A stretch of DNA of 64,000 bases from JBARKJ01 sp049801375 (GTDB lineage: Bacteria; Nitrospirota; JACRHJ01): the NCBI GenBank assembly GCA_049801375.1, contig JBARKJ010000046.1, positions 24,520 to 88,519 on the forward strand, read 5' to 3'. The position numbers and the translations under genes were made by a program. Of the stretch, positions 1-8,186 are shown in pieces. Each line of letters starts with the position of its first letter. Position 1 is the stretch's first letter. The notes below the pieces were generated by a model. The model saw only the letters and a list, made by a program, of their open reading frames with translations. It was not told where the DNA came from and ran no database searches.

Positions 1-1367
1 ATGAATATGTCCGCGTGGGCGGCGCGCGCCGCCGCGGCGACCATCTCCTCTGTAAACTCTTCCTTGCCGTAGGCGATATTGTTGCGGATGGTGTCGTTGA
101 ACAATATCGTATCCTGAGTCACTACCGCGATGTTCTGACGGAGCGTCTTCAACTGAAAGCCCCTTGTGTCCTGGCCGTCAATCAATATCGCGCCTTCCTG
201 AAGCTCGTAGAAGCGCGGGAGAAGGTTTGCCAATGTTGTTTTTCCGCCGCCTGACGCCCCGACTACCGCGACTACTTCGCCTTTTTTTATGGTAAGGTCC
301 ACGTCCTTCAGGACGTAGTCCTCTTTTTCGTTGTACTTGAAGCTCACGCCGCGGTACTGAATATTGTCTTTTATCCCCTCAGGGCCGGAAATGCCCCTGG
401 ACATCGCCTCCTTCTCGTTCGCGGTATCGAATACCTTAAAAATCCTCTCGGTAGCGGATATACCCGACTGCAGACTGTTATGCAGGCCGCCGAGCGTTTT
501 TACCGGGCCGTACAACATAAAAAGCGCCGCCGTAAAGGAAAAGAATCCGCCGGGCGTCATTGCATGAGTGGTAACCTTGTGGCCGCCGTAGAATATTATA
601 ATCGCCATGGTAAGCCCGCCCAGCAAATCAAGGGTTGGGGAGAGCAGGCTATTTATTTTGGCGTTCTTTATCTGGAGTTTTGTAAATCTCTCGTGCTCCT
701 CCATGAACTTCTCGTCTTCCCGGTCCTCCATCGTAAACGCCTTCACAATCCTGCTGCCGGTGAAGCTCTCCTGGAGGGTGCTCATGATGCCGGCGATGGA
801 CTCCTGGGATTTACGGCTGAGTTTGCGCGTCTTCTTGCCGTATTTGGAAATTAAAACTCCCATAAGCGGCATTATTATAATGGCTATGGTCGCGAGCTTC
901 CAGTCCCTCATGAAGAGCACGACGACCAGACCCACGATGGAGAACGACTGCTGGAGGGTGTCCTTCACTAAATTTCCGGCCAGACTGCTTAAGGCCCCAA
1001 CGTCGTTTATGACATGGGAAATCAATCTCCCGGTATTGGTGGCCTGATATTCCTTGAGCGGGAGATAGACCATGTGGGTGTATAGGTCGTTACGGATATC
1101 TTTTATTATATTGAACGACGCGTACTGCGTCAGGTAGGACTGGAAATACGTGAACACGTTTTTTATCAAGTAGACGGCAAACACCGCGAACGACAACGGG
1201 GCAAGTTTTGTGGTATCGGCCTTGACGAAAATATCGTCCAGGATGGGTTTTATCAGCCACGCGGTCGCACCGCTCGTGCCGGACACCACCAGCGTGCAGA
1301 TTATCGCCAGGAAGGTTATCCTTAAATATTTTTTTACATAGGGCCAAAGCCTTGCAAGCAGTTCCAT
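1..1367 (-). CDS. msbA: Lipid A export ABC transporter MsbA (3' part beyond the window)
   Basis: Half-size ABC exporter that flips lipid A-core across the inner membrane. About 455 codons are present of roughly 580; the 3' end lies outside the window. The first ~320 residues are a six-helix transmembrane domain of the ABC exporter type with the usual QES-containing coupling region, followed by a nucleotide-binding domain. A Walker A motif (GASGGGKTT) and a Q-loop (VVTQDT) are visible; the signature motif and Walker B would lie past position 1. Start ATG at 1367 lies 11 bases after the lpxB stop, so it is the last visible gene of the lipid A operon. That position, next to lpxB, favours MsbA over a generic multidrug exporter. 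Confidence 0.88.
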   Translation of the reverse strand, partial: MELLARLWPYVKKYLRITFLAIICTLVVSGTSGATAWLIKPILDDIFVKADTTKLAPLSFAVFAVYLIKNVFTYFQSYLTQYASFNIIKDIRNDLYTHMVYLPLKEYQATNTGRLISHVINDVGALSSLAGNLVKDTLQQSFSIVGLVVVLFMRDWKLATIAIIIMPLMGVLISKYGKKTRKLSRKSQESIAGIMSTLQESFTGSRIVKAFTMEDREDEKFMEEHERFTKLQIKNAKINSLLSPTLDLLGGLTMAIIIFYGGHKVTTHAMTPGGFFSFTAALFMLYGPVKTLGGLHNSLQSGISATERIFKVFDTANEKEAMSRGISGPEGIKDNIQYRGVSFKYNEKEDYVLKDVDLTIKKGEVVAVVGASGGGKTTLANLLPRFYELQEGAILIDGQDTRGFQLKTLRQNIAVVTQDTILFNDTIRNNIAYGKEEFTEEMVAAAARAAHADIF

Positions 1368-1378
1368 CTATACTCCAG

Positions 1379-2518
1379 TTATATCCCGGCCTCTTTAAGC
1401 ACTTCCAGGGCCGCCCTCTCCGAGGCTCCCGGACCACCCAGCTTCTCGCTGACGAAGCCCAGGTTCCGGACAATGTCGCAGTTATATGCTTTATCATAAA
1501 ACATCTTTAAAATCAAGGAACTTATCCTCTCGGGGCTCGCCTCGTCCTGTATCAGCTCCGGCACGGCCTCATGTCCCGCGATGAGGTTCGGCATCCCGAT
1601 GAACGGCACGTCTATAAGCATTTTCCCCAGCCAGTAAGTAATCGGGGATAATTTATAGATTATCACCATCGGTTTTCCCTTGAGGGCGGTCTGGAGAGTT
1701 GCCGTCCCGGAAGCTACCACCGCGGCGTCCATAACCGTCATCACCCCAGGCGCATCGTCGTTTATAAGCCGCACGTCTTCATAACCAGCCAGGTATCCCC
1801 TGAAATCATCAAGGGAAAGGGTCGGCGCAAGCGGTATTACCGCCTGGACATCCGGCATTTTAGCCTTTATCCGGGAAAACGCCTTCAACATCACCGGCAG
1901 GTGGAAGTTAAGCTCTTTTTTCCTGCTGCCGGGCAGGATTCCGAGTATGGGCTTCTGCGGGTCCAGCCCGAATTTATCCGCCAGCTCTTCTTTCGAGCGG
2001 GTCTGTGTCTCTTCATCCAGAAGCGGGTGCCCCACGAAAGAGCATTTCACGCCCGCCTCCCGGTAAACCGCCTCCTCGAAAGGAAATACCACGAGCATCC
2101 TATCCACGACCTTTGCGATGTTTTTTATTCGACCCTTGCGCCACGCCCATACCTGCGGGCTGACATAATAAACGACCTTCACCCCGGCGGCTTTGGCCTT
2201 CTTGGCCATCCGCAGGTTGAAGTCCGGGTAGTCTATCAGCACGACGGCGTCGGGCCGCTCCCGGATTATCGTCTCCTCCATGAGGTTGAACGCGGCCCTT
2301 ATGTCCTTAAGGTGGGTCAGCACCTCCCATATCCCCACGACCGCAAGGCGCGAGATATCCTGGAGGGTCTTTACCCCAGCTTCCCGCATCATCTTCCCGC
2401 CCATGCCGGAGATGCTGAGGTCCGGCCTGAGGGCCATGAGCGCCTTTGCGAGGTTGCCGCCGTGCAGGTCGCCGGAGGCCTCCCCGGCGATTATCAGGAT
2501 CTTTTTTTCGCGGGACAC
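1379..2518 (-). CDS. lpxB: Lipid-A-disaccharide synthase
   Basis: Glycosyltransferase (family GT19) that joins 2,3-diacyl-glucosamine-1-phosphate to its UDP-activated form, making the lipid A disaccharide at the inner membrane. The 379-residue length and the N-terminal signature (AGEASGDLHGGNL) are typical, as are the downstream IDYPDFNLR and YYVSPQVWAW motifs and a VGHPLLDE segment. The start is a GTG at 2518; no ATG lies early enough in frame, so the gene overlaps the end of gnnB by 25 bases. In this organism the sugars it joins probably carry 3-amino groups, because gnnA and gnnB lie directly upstream. Confidence 0.95.
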   Translation of the reverse strand: MSREKKILIIAGEASGDLHGGNLAKALMALRPDLSISGMGGKMMREAGVKTLQDISRLAVVGIWEVLTHLKDIRAAFNLMEETIIRERPDAVVLIDYPDFNLRMAKKAKAAGVKVVYYVSPQVWAWRKGRIKNIAKVVDRMLVVFPFEEAVYREAGVKCSFVGHPLLDEETQTRSKEELADKFGLDPQKPILGILPGSRKKELNFHLPVMLKAFSRIKAKMPDVQAVIPLAPTLSLDDFRGYLAGYEDVRLINDDAPGVMTVMDAAVVASGTATLQTALKGKPMVIIYKLSPITYWLGKMLIDVPFIGMPNLIAGHEAVPELIQDEASPERISSLILKMFYDKAYNCDIVRNLGFVSEKLGGPGASERAALEVLKEAGI

Positions 2519-3618
2519 GAAAGAGTTGCCCTTATATTCTCTGAGATCAAATCGACATCCACCGGGTTAAGCTCCGGGTAAATCGGCAGGGACAGAACGC
2601 GCCTTGAGAGGTTTTCCGAGACCGGGAAGTCGCCTTCTTTATATCCCAGGCCCCTGTAGGATTTTTGCAGATGGAGCGGGACGGGGTAGTAGATAGCTGA
2701 AGCAATATCCTTTTCCGCTAGCGTGCGGAGTATCTCGTCTCTGCGCTCGGCGAGTATCGTGTACTGGTGATATACGTGGTAATATCCGTTTTTCTCGACC
2801 GGGAGGTCAATCCCGTCCAGCGTCGCAAGCAGTTCGTTGTACTGCGCGGCCCGCTCGCGGCGGAGGCCGTTGTATCGGTCTATCTTTGGGAGCTTCACGC
2901 GGAGTATCGCGGCCTGTATCTCGTCCAGGCGGCTGTTGTATCCCACGGTATCGTGATAATACCGCGTCCTGCTCCCGTGGTTACGCAGTGCCCGAAGCTC
3001 TTCGGCTGTATCGTCGCTGTCCGTGGTGACCATCCCTCCGTCGCCGTAGCAGCCGAGGTTCTTGCTGGGAAAAAATGAAAAACAACCCGCGTCCCCGAAA
3101 GAGCCAGTCCTGACGAATTTGTATCCGGCACCGAAGCTCTGCGCGCAGTCCTCTATCACTTTCAGCCCGTGGGCGTTCGCGATATCGAGGATGCTACTCA
3201 TCTCCGCCGGGTGGCCGAACAGGTGCACGGGTATGACCGCCTTCGTCCGGGAGGTAATTTTTTTCTTTATTTCTTCCGGGTCTATGTTCCAGGTATCGGG
3301 CGAGACGTCCGCGAATACCGGTTTCGCCCCTATGTAGGATATAGCCTCCGCCGTGGCGATGAACGTGAACGGGGTCGTGATTACCTCGTCCCCGGCCTTT
3401 ATCCCCGAGGCGAGGAGCGCCAGGTGCAGTGCGTCCGTGCCGGAGGCACAGGCTACGGCGTGCTTCGTCCCGATATATTCCGCGACCTCTTTTTCCAGCG
3501 CCTGCACGTTCGGCCCCAGGATGAACTGCGTCGCAAGCAGGACCTCCTGCAGCTTTGCGTCCAGTTCGTCCTTAAGGTCGATATACTGGGCCTTCAAATC
3601 AACCATCGGTATTTTCAT
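2494..3618 (-). CDS. gnnB: PLP aminotransferase of the DegT/DnrJ/EryC1 family, probable GnnB
   Basis: Sugar aminotransferase of 374 residues. The catalytic lysine lies in FFPSKNLGCYGDGG and the PLP-contacting ASGTDALHLAL and EDCAQSFGA motifs are present. DegT-family enzymes aminate many keto-sugars, so the specific call depends on context: the gene lies between an oxidoreductase of the Gfo/Idh/MocA family and lpxB. In Acidithiobacillus ferrooxidans the gnnA-gnnB pair lies between lpxA and lpxB, and GnnB there aminates the 3-keto form of UDP-GlcNAc to UDP-GlcNAc3N for lipid A synthesis. I infer the same role. It overlaps lpxB by 25 bases and starts 3 bases after the gnnA stop. A role in O-antigen sugar synthesis is the main alternative. 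Confidence 0.82.
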   Translation of the reverse strand: MKIPMVDLKAQYIDLKDELDAKLQEVLLATQFILGPNVQALEKEVAEYIGTKHAVACASGTDALHLALLASGIKAGDEVITTPFTFIATAEAISYIGAKPVFADVSPDTWNIDPEEIKKKITSRTKAVIPVHLFGHPAEMSSILDIANAHGLKVIEDCAQSFGAGYKFVRTGSFGDAGCFSFFPSKNLGCYGDGGMVTTDSDDTAEELRALRNHGSRTRYYHDTVGYNSRLDEIQAAILRVKLPKIDRYNGLRRERAAQYNELLATLDGIDLPVEKNGYYHVYHQYTILAERRDEILRTLAEKDIASAIYYPVPLHLQKSYRGLGYKEGDFPVSENLSRRVLSLPIYPELNPVDVDLISENIRATLSCPAKKRS

Positions 3619-3621
3619 AGT

Positions 3622-4569
3622 CTAGACCGTATGGCTCCTTATCTCTTCCTGTACGAGCATGGCGACTTTCAGCGCCTCCCTGCCCTCAACTCCCGAAACC
3701 AGCGGTTTTTTACGCGATGCCACGCATTCGAGGAACGCGTCCAACTCCGCCTTCAGGGGCTCCTCTTTTTTTACCTTCACCTTGCCGCCGACAATATCAG
3801 GCTTCCCTTCCGGGTCTTTCTTGTTGGGGATGCGGTGGTAGGCGTATATCTCCTGGTCCTGATAGTTGAGCGATATGTAAGTATCCGGCTGAAAGAGCCG
3901 GATTTTGCGCTCCTTCTTCAGCGATATCCTGCTGGAGGTAACGTTGGCGACGCAGCCGGACTCGAACTCCATCCTGGCGTTCGCTATATCGACATTCTTC
4001 GATATGACGGGTATGCCGACGGCGTGGATGTTCTTAACGGGCGAGCCAACCAACGAGAGTATGATGTCTATGTCGTGTATCATGAGGTCGAGCACCACGT
4101 CCACGTCAGTCGACCTGTCCGGGAACGGGGAGAGCCTGTTGCACTCGATGAACTTCGGAGTCGTGGTAAGCTCCACCATCTTGGTCACGGCTGAATTGAA
4201 CCGCTCTAAATGCCCGACCTGAAGGATGCAGTTTTTCTCCTGAGCGAGATTTACCAGCTCGTCCGCCTCCTCCACCGTTACGGTCATGGGCTTCTCCAGG
4301 AGCACGTCCACCCCGGCGGAAAGAAAATCTTTCGCAATCCTGTAATGGTGGACGGTCGGCGCGGAGATAGATACCGCCTGCACCTTCCCTATCAGCTCCT
4401 CGTGGGAAGTAAACGCAACGGTCTTCGCGGATTTCGCAATCTCTTTTGCCTGGTCCGCGTTCACGTCGCAAACCCCGACCAGTTCGGCTCCCGGGAGTTC
4501 CGAATATATCCTCGCGTGGTGCCTGCCAAGGTATCCCACGCCTACTACGCCTACTTTTATTTTTTGCAC
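3622..4569 (-). CDS. gnnA: Gfo/Idh/MocA-family NAD-dependent sugar oxidoreductase, probable GnnA
   Basis: 315-residue NAD(P)-dependent dehydrogenase. The N-terminal Rossmann motif (GVGYLGRHHARIY) and the family EKP motif (LLEKPMT) are clear, as are VGHLERFN and LMIHDIDI from the catalytic domain. Placed between lpxI and a DegT aminotransferase in an lpx operon, it fits GnnA, which oxidises the 3-OH of UDP-GlcNAc so that GnnB can aminate it. It starts with GTG at 4569, sharing one base with the lpxI stop (TAGTG), so translation is coupled. The specific substrate is inferred from gene order; family membership is certain. Confidence 0.83.
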   Translation of the reverse strand: MQKIKVGVVGVGYLGRHHARIYSELPGAELVGVCDVNADQAKEIAKSAKTVAFTSHEELIGKVQAVSISAPTVHHYRIAKDFLSAGVDVLLEKPMTVTVEEADELVNLAQEKNCILQVGHLERFNSAVTKMVELTTTPKFIECNRLSPFPDRSTDVDVVLDLMIHDIDIILSLVGSPVKNIHAVGIPVISKNVDIANARMEFESGCVANVTSSRISLKKERKIRLFQPDTYISLNYQDQEIYAYHRIPNKKDPEGKPDIVGGKVKVKKEEPLKAELDAFLECVASRKKPLVSGVEGREALKVAMLVQEEIRSHTV

Positions 4570-5387
4570 TATATTCCCATTATGCAGATGCCGGACTTAT
4601 CCGCCCCGGCTAAAAGTCTTTCCTTCTCGAGCATCAGCGTCTTACCGGCCTCGATTGCCAGTACCCGCGCCTTGCTGTCCCGCATCGCCTCAAGCGTACG
4701 CATCCCGACCACCGGGACGTCGAAGCGCATGTCGTGGTCCTTCTTGCTCACCTTCACTATGACTATGCCGTCTTTGCCCAGTTCGCCAGCGCGCCTGATG
4801 CAGTTGTCCGTCCCTTCCACGGCCTCGACCGCGACTACGGATAAGTCTTTCACCGCTACGCTCTGGCCTATGTCGTGCTGGGCTACCACCTTTGCCATCC
4901 GAAGACCGAACTCAACGTCTGCGGCCTGGGCCTTTGTCGGCCTGGATTTCGTCATCACCCCCGGCTCCGCCAGGAATGGCTTCATGTAAAGAGTGGAATC
5001 AAGGAGTTCTATACCGTTTTTTTCCAGTTCGTCGGCGACGGCGCGCAGGATGGATTCACCCTTCTTGTCCGGAAGCGACGCCCAGAGTCTTGCGGCGGTC
5101 AGGTCGAGCTTTAAGAGGTCCGACGTGTACATCCTGCGCTTTATGACCTGACCGGCCATGACGGCTTTGGTGACGCCCTCTTTCTGAAAAGTTTTTATCA
5201 GCTTCCCGAGCTGCGTTATCGAGAGCCAGTGCACGCTGTCCGCTAACTCTTCGATGAGCGGGTCAGCTTCCTCCGAGAGCGCGCACGCGACGACATAAAG
5301 CCCTTCGGCCTTCGCGTTGCCGGCCAAAATTAAGGGGAACTTCCCGTTCCCCGCGATTATGCCCAGCTTCTCCATATCCGCCGTCAC
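4569..5387 (-). CDS. lpxI: UDP-2,3-diacylglucosamine pyrophosphatase LpxI (DUF1009)
   Basis: Cleaves UDP-2,3-diacylglucosamine to the 1-phosphate, the step before LpxB. The 272-residue protein has the LpxI N-terminal motif (LGIIAGNGKFPL), the central VMAGQV segment and the C-terminal DUF1009 motif DMRFDVPVVG. LpxI replaces the unrelated LpxH in many alphaproteobacteria and deeper-branching groups. The annotated start is GTG at 5387, overlapping the lpxA stop as GTGA; an ATG four codons downstream is also possible. Its place between lpxA and gnnA fits a lipid A operon. Confidence 0.93.
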   Translation of the reverse strand: MTADMEKLGIIAGNGKFPLILAGNAKAEGLYVVACALSEEADPLIEELADSVHWLSITQLGKLIKTFQKEGVTKAVMAGQVIKRRMYTSDLLKLDLTAARLWASLPDKKGESILRAVADELEKNGIELLDSTLYMKPFLAEPGVMTKSRPTKAQAADVEFGLRMAKVVAQHDIGQSVAVKDLSVVAVEAVEGTDNCIRRAGELGKDGIVIVKVSKKDHDMRFDVPVVGMRTLEAMRDSKARVLAIEAGKTLMLEKERLLAGADKSGICIMGI

Positions 5388-6160
5388 CTGCAGACGCCCC
5401 GTTCGGAAGAGGCGACGAAGTCGAGGAGCTTTTTCACTTCCGGGAAATTACCGTAACCGGCGGAGGCTTTCTCCACGGCGTCCTTTACAGTAAGGCCGCT
5501 CCGAAACAGTATCTGATACGCCTTCTTCAGCGCGGATATCGTCTCTTTTGAAAACCCTCTTCGCGAAAGGCCTATGGCGTTCAGGCCGTGCAGAGTAGCC
5601 CTGTTGCCGGTCGCGTTGACAAACGGCGGCACGTCCTGCGAGACGGCGGAGCATGCGCCTACCATGCTGTGCGCGCCGATCCTCACGAACTGATGGAGCC
5701 CGGTAAGCCCGCCTATGATGGCGTGTTCCTCTATATGGACATGCCCGCCTATCTGCACGGAGTTCGCGATTATGACGTGGTTTCCGACATGGCAGTCGTG
5801 CGGGATGTGGGCGTAGACCATTATAAAGCAGTCGTCGCCTATTACCGTCGCGCCGCCGCCGCCTTCGGTGCCCCGGTTAATGGTGGTAAACTCGCGTATC
5901 CGGTTCCTGTTCCCGATGATGAGCTTTGACTTCTCGCCGCCGAACTTCAAGTCCTGCGGGATTTCTCCGATGGAGGCGGACTGGTATATCTCGTTGTCCT
6001 CGCCCATCTCGACGTATTGCCTTATTACGGCATGGGGGCCGATTTTTGACCTTGCGCCTATCGTCACGTTGTCCTCTATGACGGCATAGGGTCCTACGAC
6101 AACGTCCTGGGCCAGGACCGCCCCGGGATGTACTAACGCGGTCGGATGTATATTTTGCAT
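5384..6160 (-). CDS. lpxA: UDP-N-acetylglucosamine (or GlcNAc3N) acyltransferase LpxA
   Basis: First committed acyl transfer of lipid A synthesis, from 3-hydroxyacyl-ACP. The 258-residue protein is a left-handed beta helix made of hexapeptide repeats, ending in the helical LpxA C-terminal domain. The catalytic His sits in YAHIPHDC, and DNEIYQSASIGEIPQDLKF and NRNRIRE are diagnostic. With gnnA and gnnB in the same operon, the acceptor is probably the 3-amino sugar, giving an amide rather than ester bond at position 3. The gene starts 9 bases after fabZ and overlaps lpxI. Confidence 0.95.
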   Translation of the reverse strand: MQNIHPTALVHPGAVLAQDVVVGPYAVIEDNVTIGARSKIGPHAVIRQYVEMGEDNEIYQSASIGEIPQDLKFGGEKSKLIIGNRNRIREFTTINRGTEGGGGATVIGDDCFIMVYAHIPHDCHVGNHVIIANSVQIGGHVHIEEHAIIGGLTGLHQFVRIGAHSMVGACSAVSQDVPPFVNATGNRATLHGLNAIGLSRRGFSKETISALKKAYQILFRSGLTVKDAVEKASAGYGNFPEVKKLLDFVASSERGVCR

Positions 6161-6169
6161 GAAGAGAGC

Positions 6170-6598
6170 CTATTCTTTCGTGGTCATGGCCATGAACTCG
6201 GCCTCGCAGACTACCTTGCCGTCGACCTTAGCCTCGCCTTTGAACTTATAGACCTTGCCCCTGACCTGGAGCGGCTCCACTTCGAGCACGAGCTGGTCGC
6301 CGGGGACAACCGGCTTTCTGAACTTCACCTTGTCTATGCTCATGAAGTAGACCATATTGTCATCGGACTCCACGGTCTTGTGGACCAGTATACCCGACGC
6401 CTGCGCCAACGCCTCGACAATCAGTACGCCCGGCATTATCGGCTTTCCGGGGAAATGCCCCTGGAAGAAATGCTCGTCGAAGGAGACGTTTTTTATGGCG
6501 ACCAGCCTCTTGCCCGGCTCGATCTCAAGCACCCTGTCCACGAATAGGAAGGGGTAGCGATGAGGCAGTATTTTCTGAATCTCGATGATGTCCAGCAT
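6170..6598 (-). CDS. fabZ: 3-hydroxyacyl-ACP dehydratase FabZ
   Basis: Dehydrates 3-hydroxyacyl-ACP in fatty acid synthesis and competes with LpxA/LpxD for the same hydroxyacyl-ACP pool. The 142-residue hot-dog protein has the active-site His in LPHRYPFLFVDR and the acidic partner region in HFPGKPIMPGVLIVEALAQ. A longer reading to 6700 would overlap lpxD; I chose ATG 6598 because a GGAGG lies just upstream and the resulting N terminus matches the family. Its place between lpxD and lpxA is the usual Gram-negative arrangement. Confidence 0.95.
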   Translation of the reverse strand: MLDIIEIQKILPHRYPFLFVDRVLEIEPGKRLVAIKNVSFDEHFFQGHFPGKPIMPGVLIVEALAQASGILVHKTVESDDNMVYFMSIDKVKFRKPVVPGDQLVLEVEPLQVRGKVYKFKGEAKVDGKVVCEAEFMAMTTKE

Positions 6599-6612
6599 TA
6601 GCCCTCCGTCCG

Positions 6613-7626
6613 CTAATTTTTTTCCAGCTTCTTCTCCAGGTCCAATATCCGCTTCCGATACTCCGGCAGCTTCCTGAGCGCGGCCTGCATCTTGAGCCAT
6701 TCGGCGTGCGGAGCCGCCGGCGAGCCGCTATAGACCTGCCCCGCCTCCACGTCGTTCATCACGCCCGACTTCGCGCCGATCTGCGCGCCGTCCCCAATCT
6801 TTATATGGCCCACCAAGCCAGTCTGTCCCCCGATCACCACCCGGCGCCCCACTTCCGTGCTGCCGGATACGCCGACCTGGGCGACTAATATCGAGTCCTC
6901 GCCGATTAAGACATTGTGTCCGACCTGGACGAGGTTGTCTATCTTGGTCCCACGCCCGATGATGGTATCCCCCAGCGCGCCCCGGTCGATTGTAGAGTTC
7001 GCGCCGACCTCCACGTCGTCCTCGATGACCACGCCGCCGATCTGTGGGATTTTGAAGCGCTTTCCTGCGTCCGTCGCGTAGCCGAAGCCGTCAGCGCCAA
7101 TGACCACCCCGCCGTGTATTATCACGCGGTCGCCTATCCTCACTTTTTCGCGGATGACCACGTTGGGATAGATTATGCAGTCCGCGCCTACCGACGAGCC
7201 TTTTCCGACATAGACCCCCGGATAAAGGACGGTCCGGTCGCCGATTTTCGCGCCCGCCTCTACGAACACATTGGAATAAATTGCCGCGTCCAGTCCAATC
7301 GATGCTTCCGAGTTGACTTTTGCGCCGTCCATGATGCCCTTTGGAACTTCAGTCTTCGGGGTGAACAGCGTCAGCAGTTTGGCGAAGGCAAGATAAGGGT
7401 TTTTCGTGCGGAGGCAGGGCCTGCCTCCGACGTCCACTCCCGGCGCGGCTATGACGGCCGAGGCGCGGGTGTCGGATAATTCCTTCGCATGCTTCATGCT
7501 GGTAATAAAGGTAATCTCGCCAGGGCCTGCCGCTTTTAAGCTGGCTAAGCCCTTTATCCGGACCTGGGAATCACCTTCCGCCTGCGCCCCGACGGCGTCG
7601 GCTAATTCTTGAAGTGTCCTGTCCAT
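6613..7626 (-). CDS. lpxD: UDP-3-O-(3-hydroxyacyl)glucosamine N-acyltransferase LpxD
   Basis: Adds the second hydroxyacyl chain, at the 2-amino group of the lipid A sugar. The 337-residue protein has an N-terminal uridine-binding domain (~1-100), a hexapeptide beta helix (~100-300) and a short C-terminal helix. The catalytic His is in NLVQVGHNV, and HGGVVIGADGFGYA is the typical LpxD motif. ATG 7626 shares one base with the skp stop (TAATG). The C terminus ends in a charged helix, as in other family members. Confidence 0.95.
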   Translation of the reverse strand: MDRTLQELADAVGAQAEGDSQVRIKGLASLKAAGPGEITFITSMKHAKELSDTRASAVIAAPGVDVGGRPCLRTKNPYLAFAKLLTLFTPKTEVPKGIMDGAKVNSEASIGLDAAIYSNVFVEAGAKIGDRTVLYPGVYVGKGSSVGADCIIYPNVVIREKVRIGDRVIIHGGVVIGADGFGYATDAGKRFKIPQIGGVVIEDDVEVGANSTIDRGALGDTIIGRGTKIDNLVQVGHNVLIGEDSILVAQVGVSGSTEVGRRVVIGGQTGLVGHIKIGDGAQIGAKSGVMNDVEAGQVYSGSPAAPHAEWLKMQAALRKLPEYRKRILDLEKKLEKN

Positions 7627-8168
7627 TATTTTTTAGGTTTGCTTTCGCCGGTTTCTTTGGTGTCGTCGTAAGCCTTGATTATCTTGTCCGTAATATCAAC
7701 CGCCTCCGGGGCGTACAGCACTACGGAACGGTCGAGGATGAGGGTATAGCCCTCTTCCTTGCCGAACTTATTTATGACGGCGGTGACTTCGTCAAACATC
7801 TTGTTCGCCATCTCTTCTTTCTTCTTGGACAGTTCATCTTCGGAATCGGACCCGAACCTCTGGTAGTCCTTGTACGCCCTCTGGAGTTTGTCCTGCCTGC
7901 GGCTCCTCTCGTCCGCGGAGATTACGGCGGACTGCTTATCAAGCTCTTCCTGCATCTTCTGTATCTCTTCCTTCCGCTGCTCTATCTGGGCCTGCTTTTC
8001 TTTGACCAGGTTCTCCAGCGTCTTCAGCGCCTGCTTGCCCGCTTTTGAATCCGACTGCACCTTGCGGAGGTTTATATATCCCAGTTTAATCTCCGCAGCG
8101 GACGACACACTGCAGAACATTGCCGCAAGGACAAGCGCCGCGGTTGTTGCCACTATTATCTTCCTCAT
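7626..8168 (-). CDS. skp: OmpH/Skp-family periplasmic chaperone
   Basis: Periplasmic chaperone that carries unfolded outer membrane proteins to BamA. An ATG at 8168 is preferred over the one five codons upstream because GGAGG lies 8 bases before it and it opens directly into a signal peptide (MRKIIVATTAALVLAA, cleaved near SSAAE). The mature part has the Skp start (KLGYINLRKVQ), a long charged coiled coil (~60-130) and the C-terminal YTLILDRSVVLYA strand. Its place between bamA and lpxD is standard. Confidence 0.92.
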   Translation of the reverse strand: MRKIIVATTAALVLAAMFCSVSSAAEIKLGYINLRKVQSDSKAGKQALKTLENLVKEKQAQIEQRKEEIQKMQEELDKQSAVISADERSRRQDKLQRAYKDYQRFGSDSEDELSKKKEEMANKMFDEVTAVINKFGKEEGYTLILDRSVVLYAPEAVDITDKIIKAYDDTKETGESKPKK

Positions 8169-8186
8169 CCTCTTGACCTCCATTTT

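Noticed and set aside
3169..4194. Long plus-strand open frame opposite gnnA/gnnB
   Set aside because: Arg- and His-rich, no family features, and lies wholly antisense to two well-supported genes.
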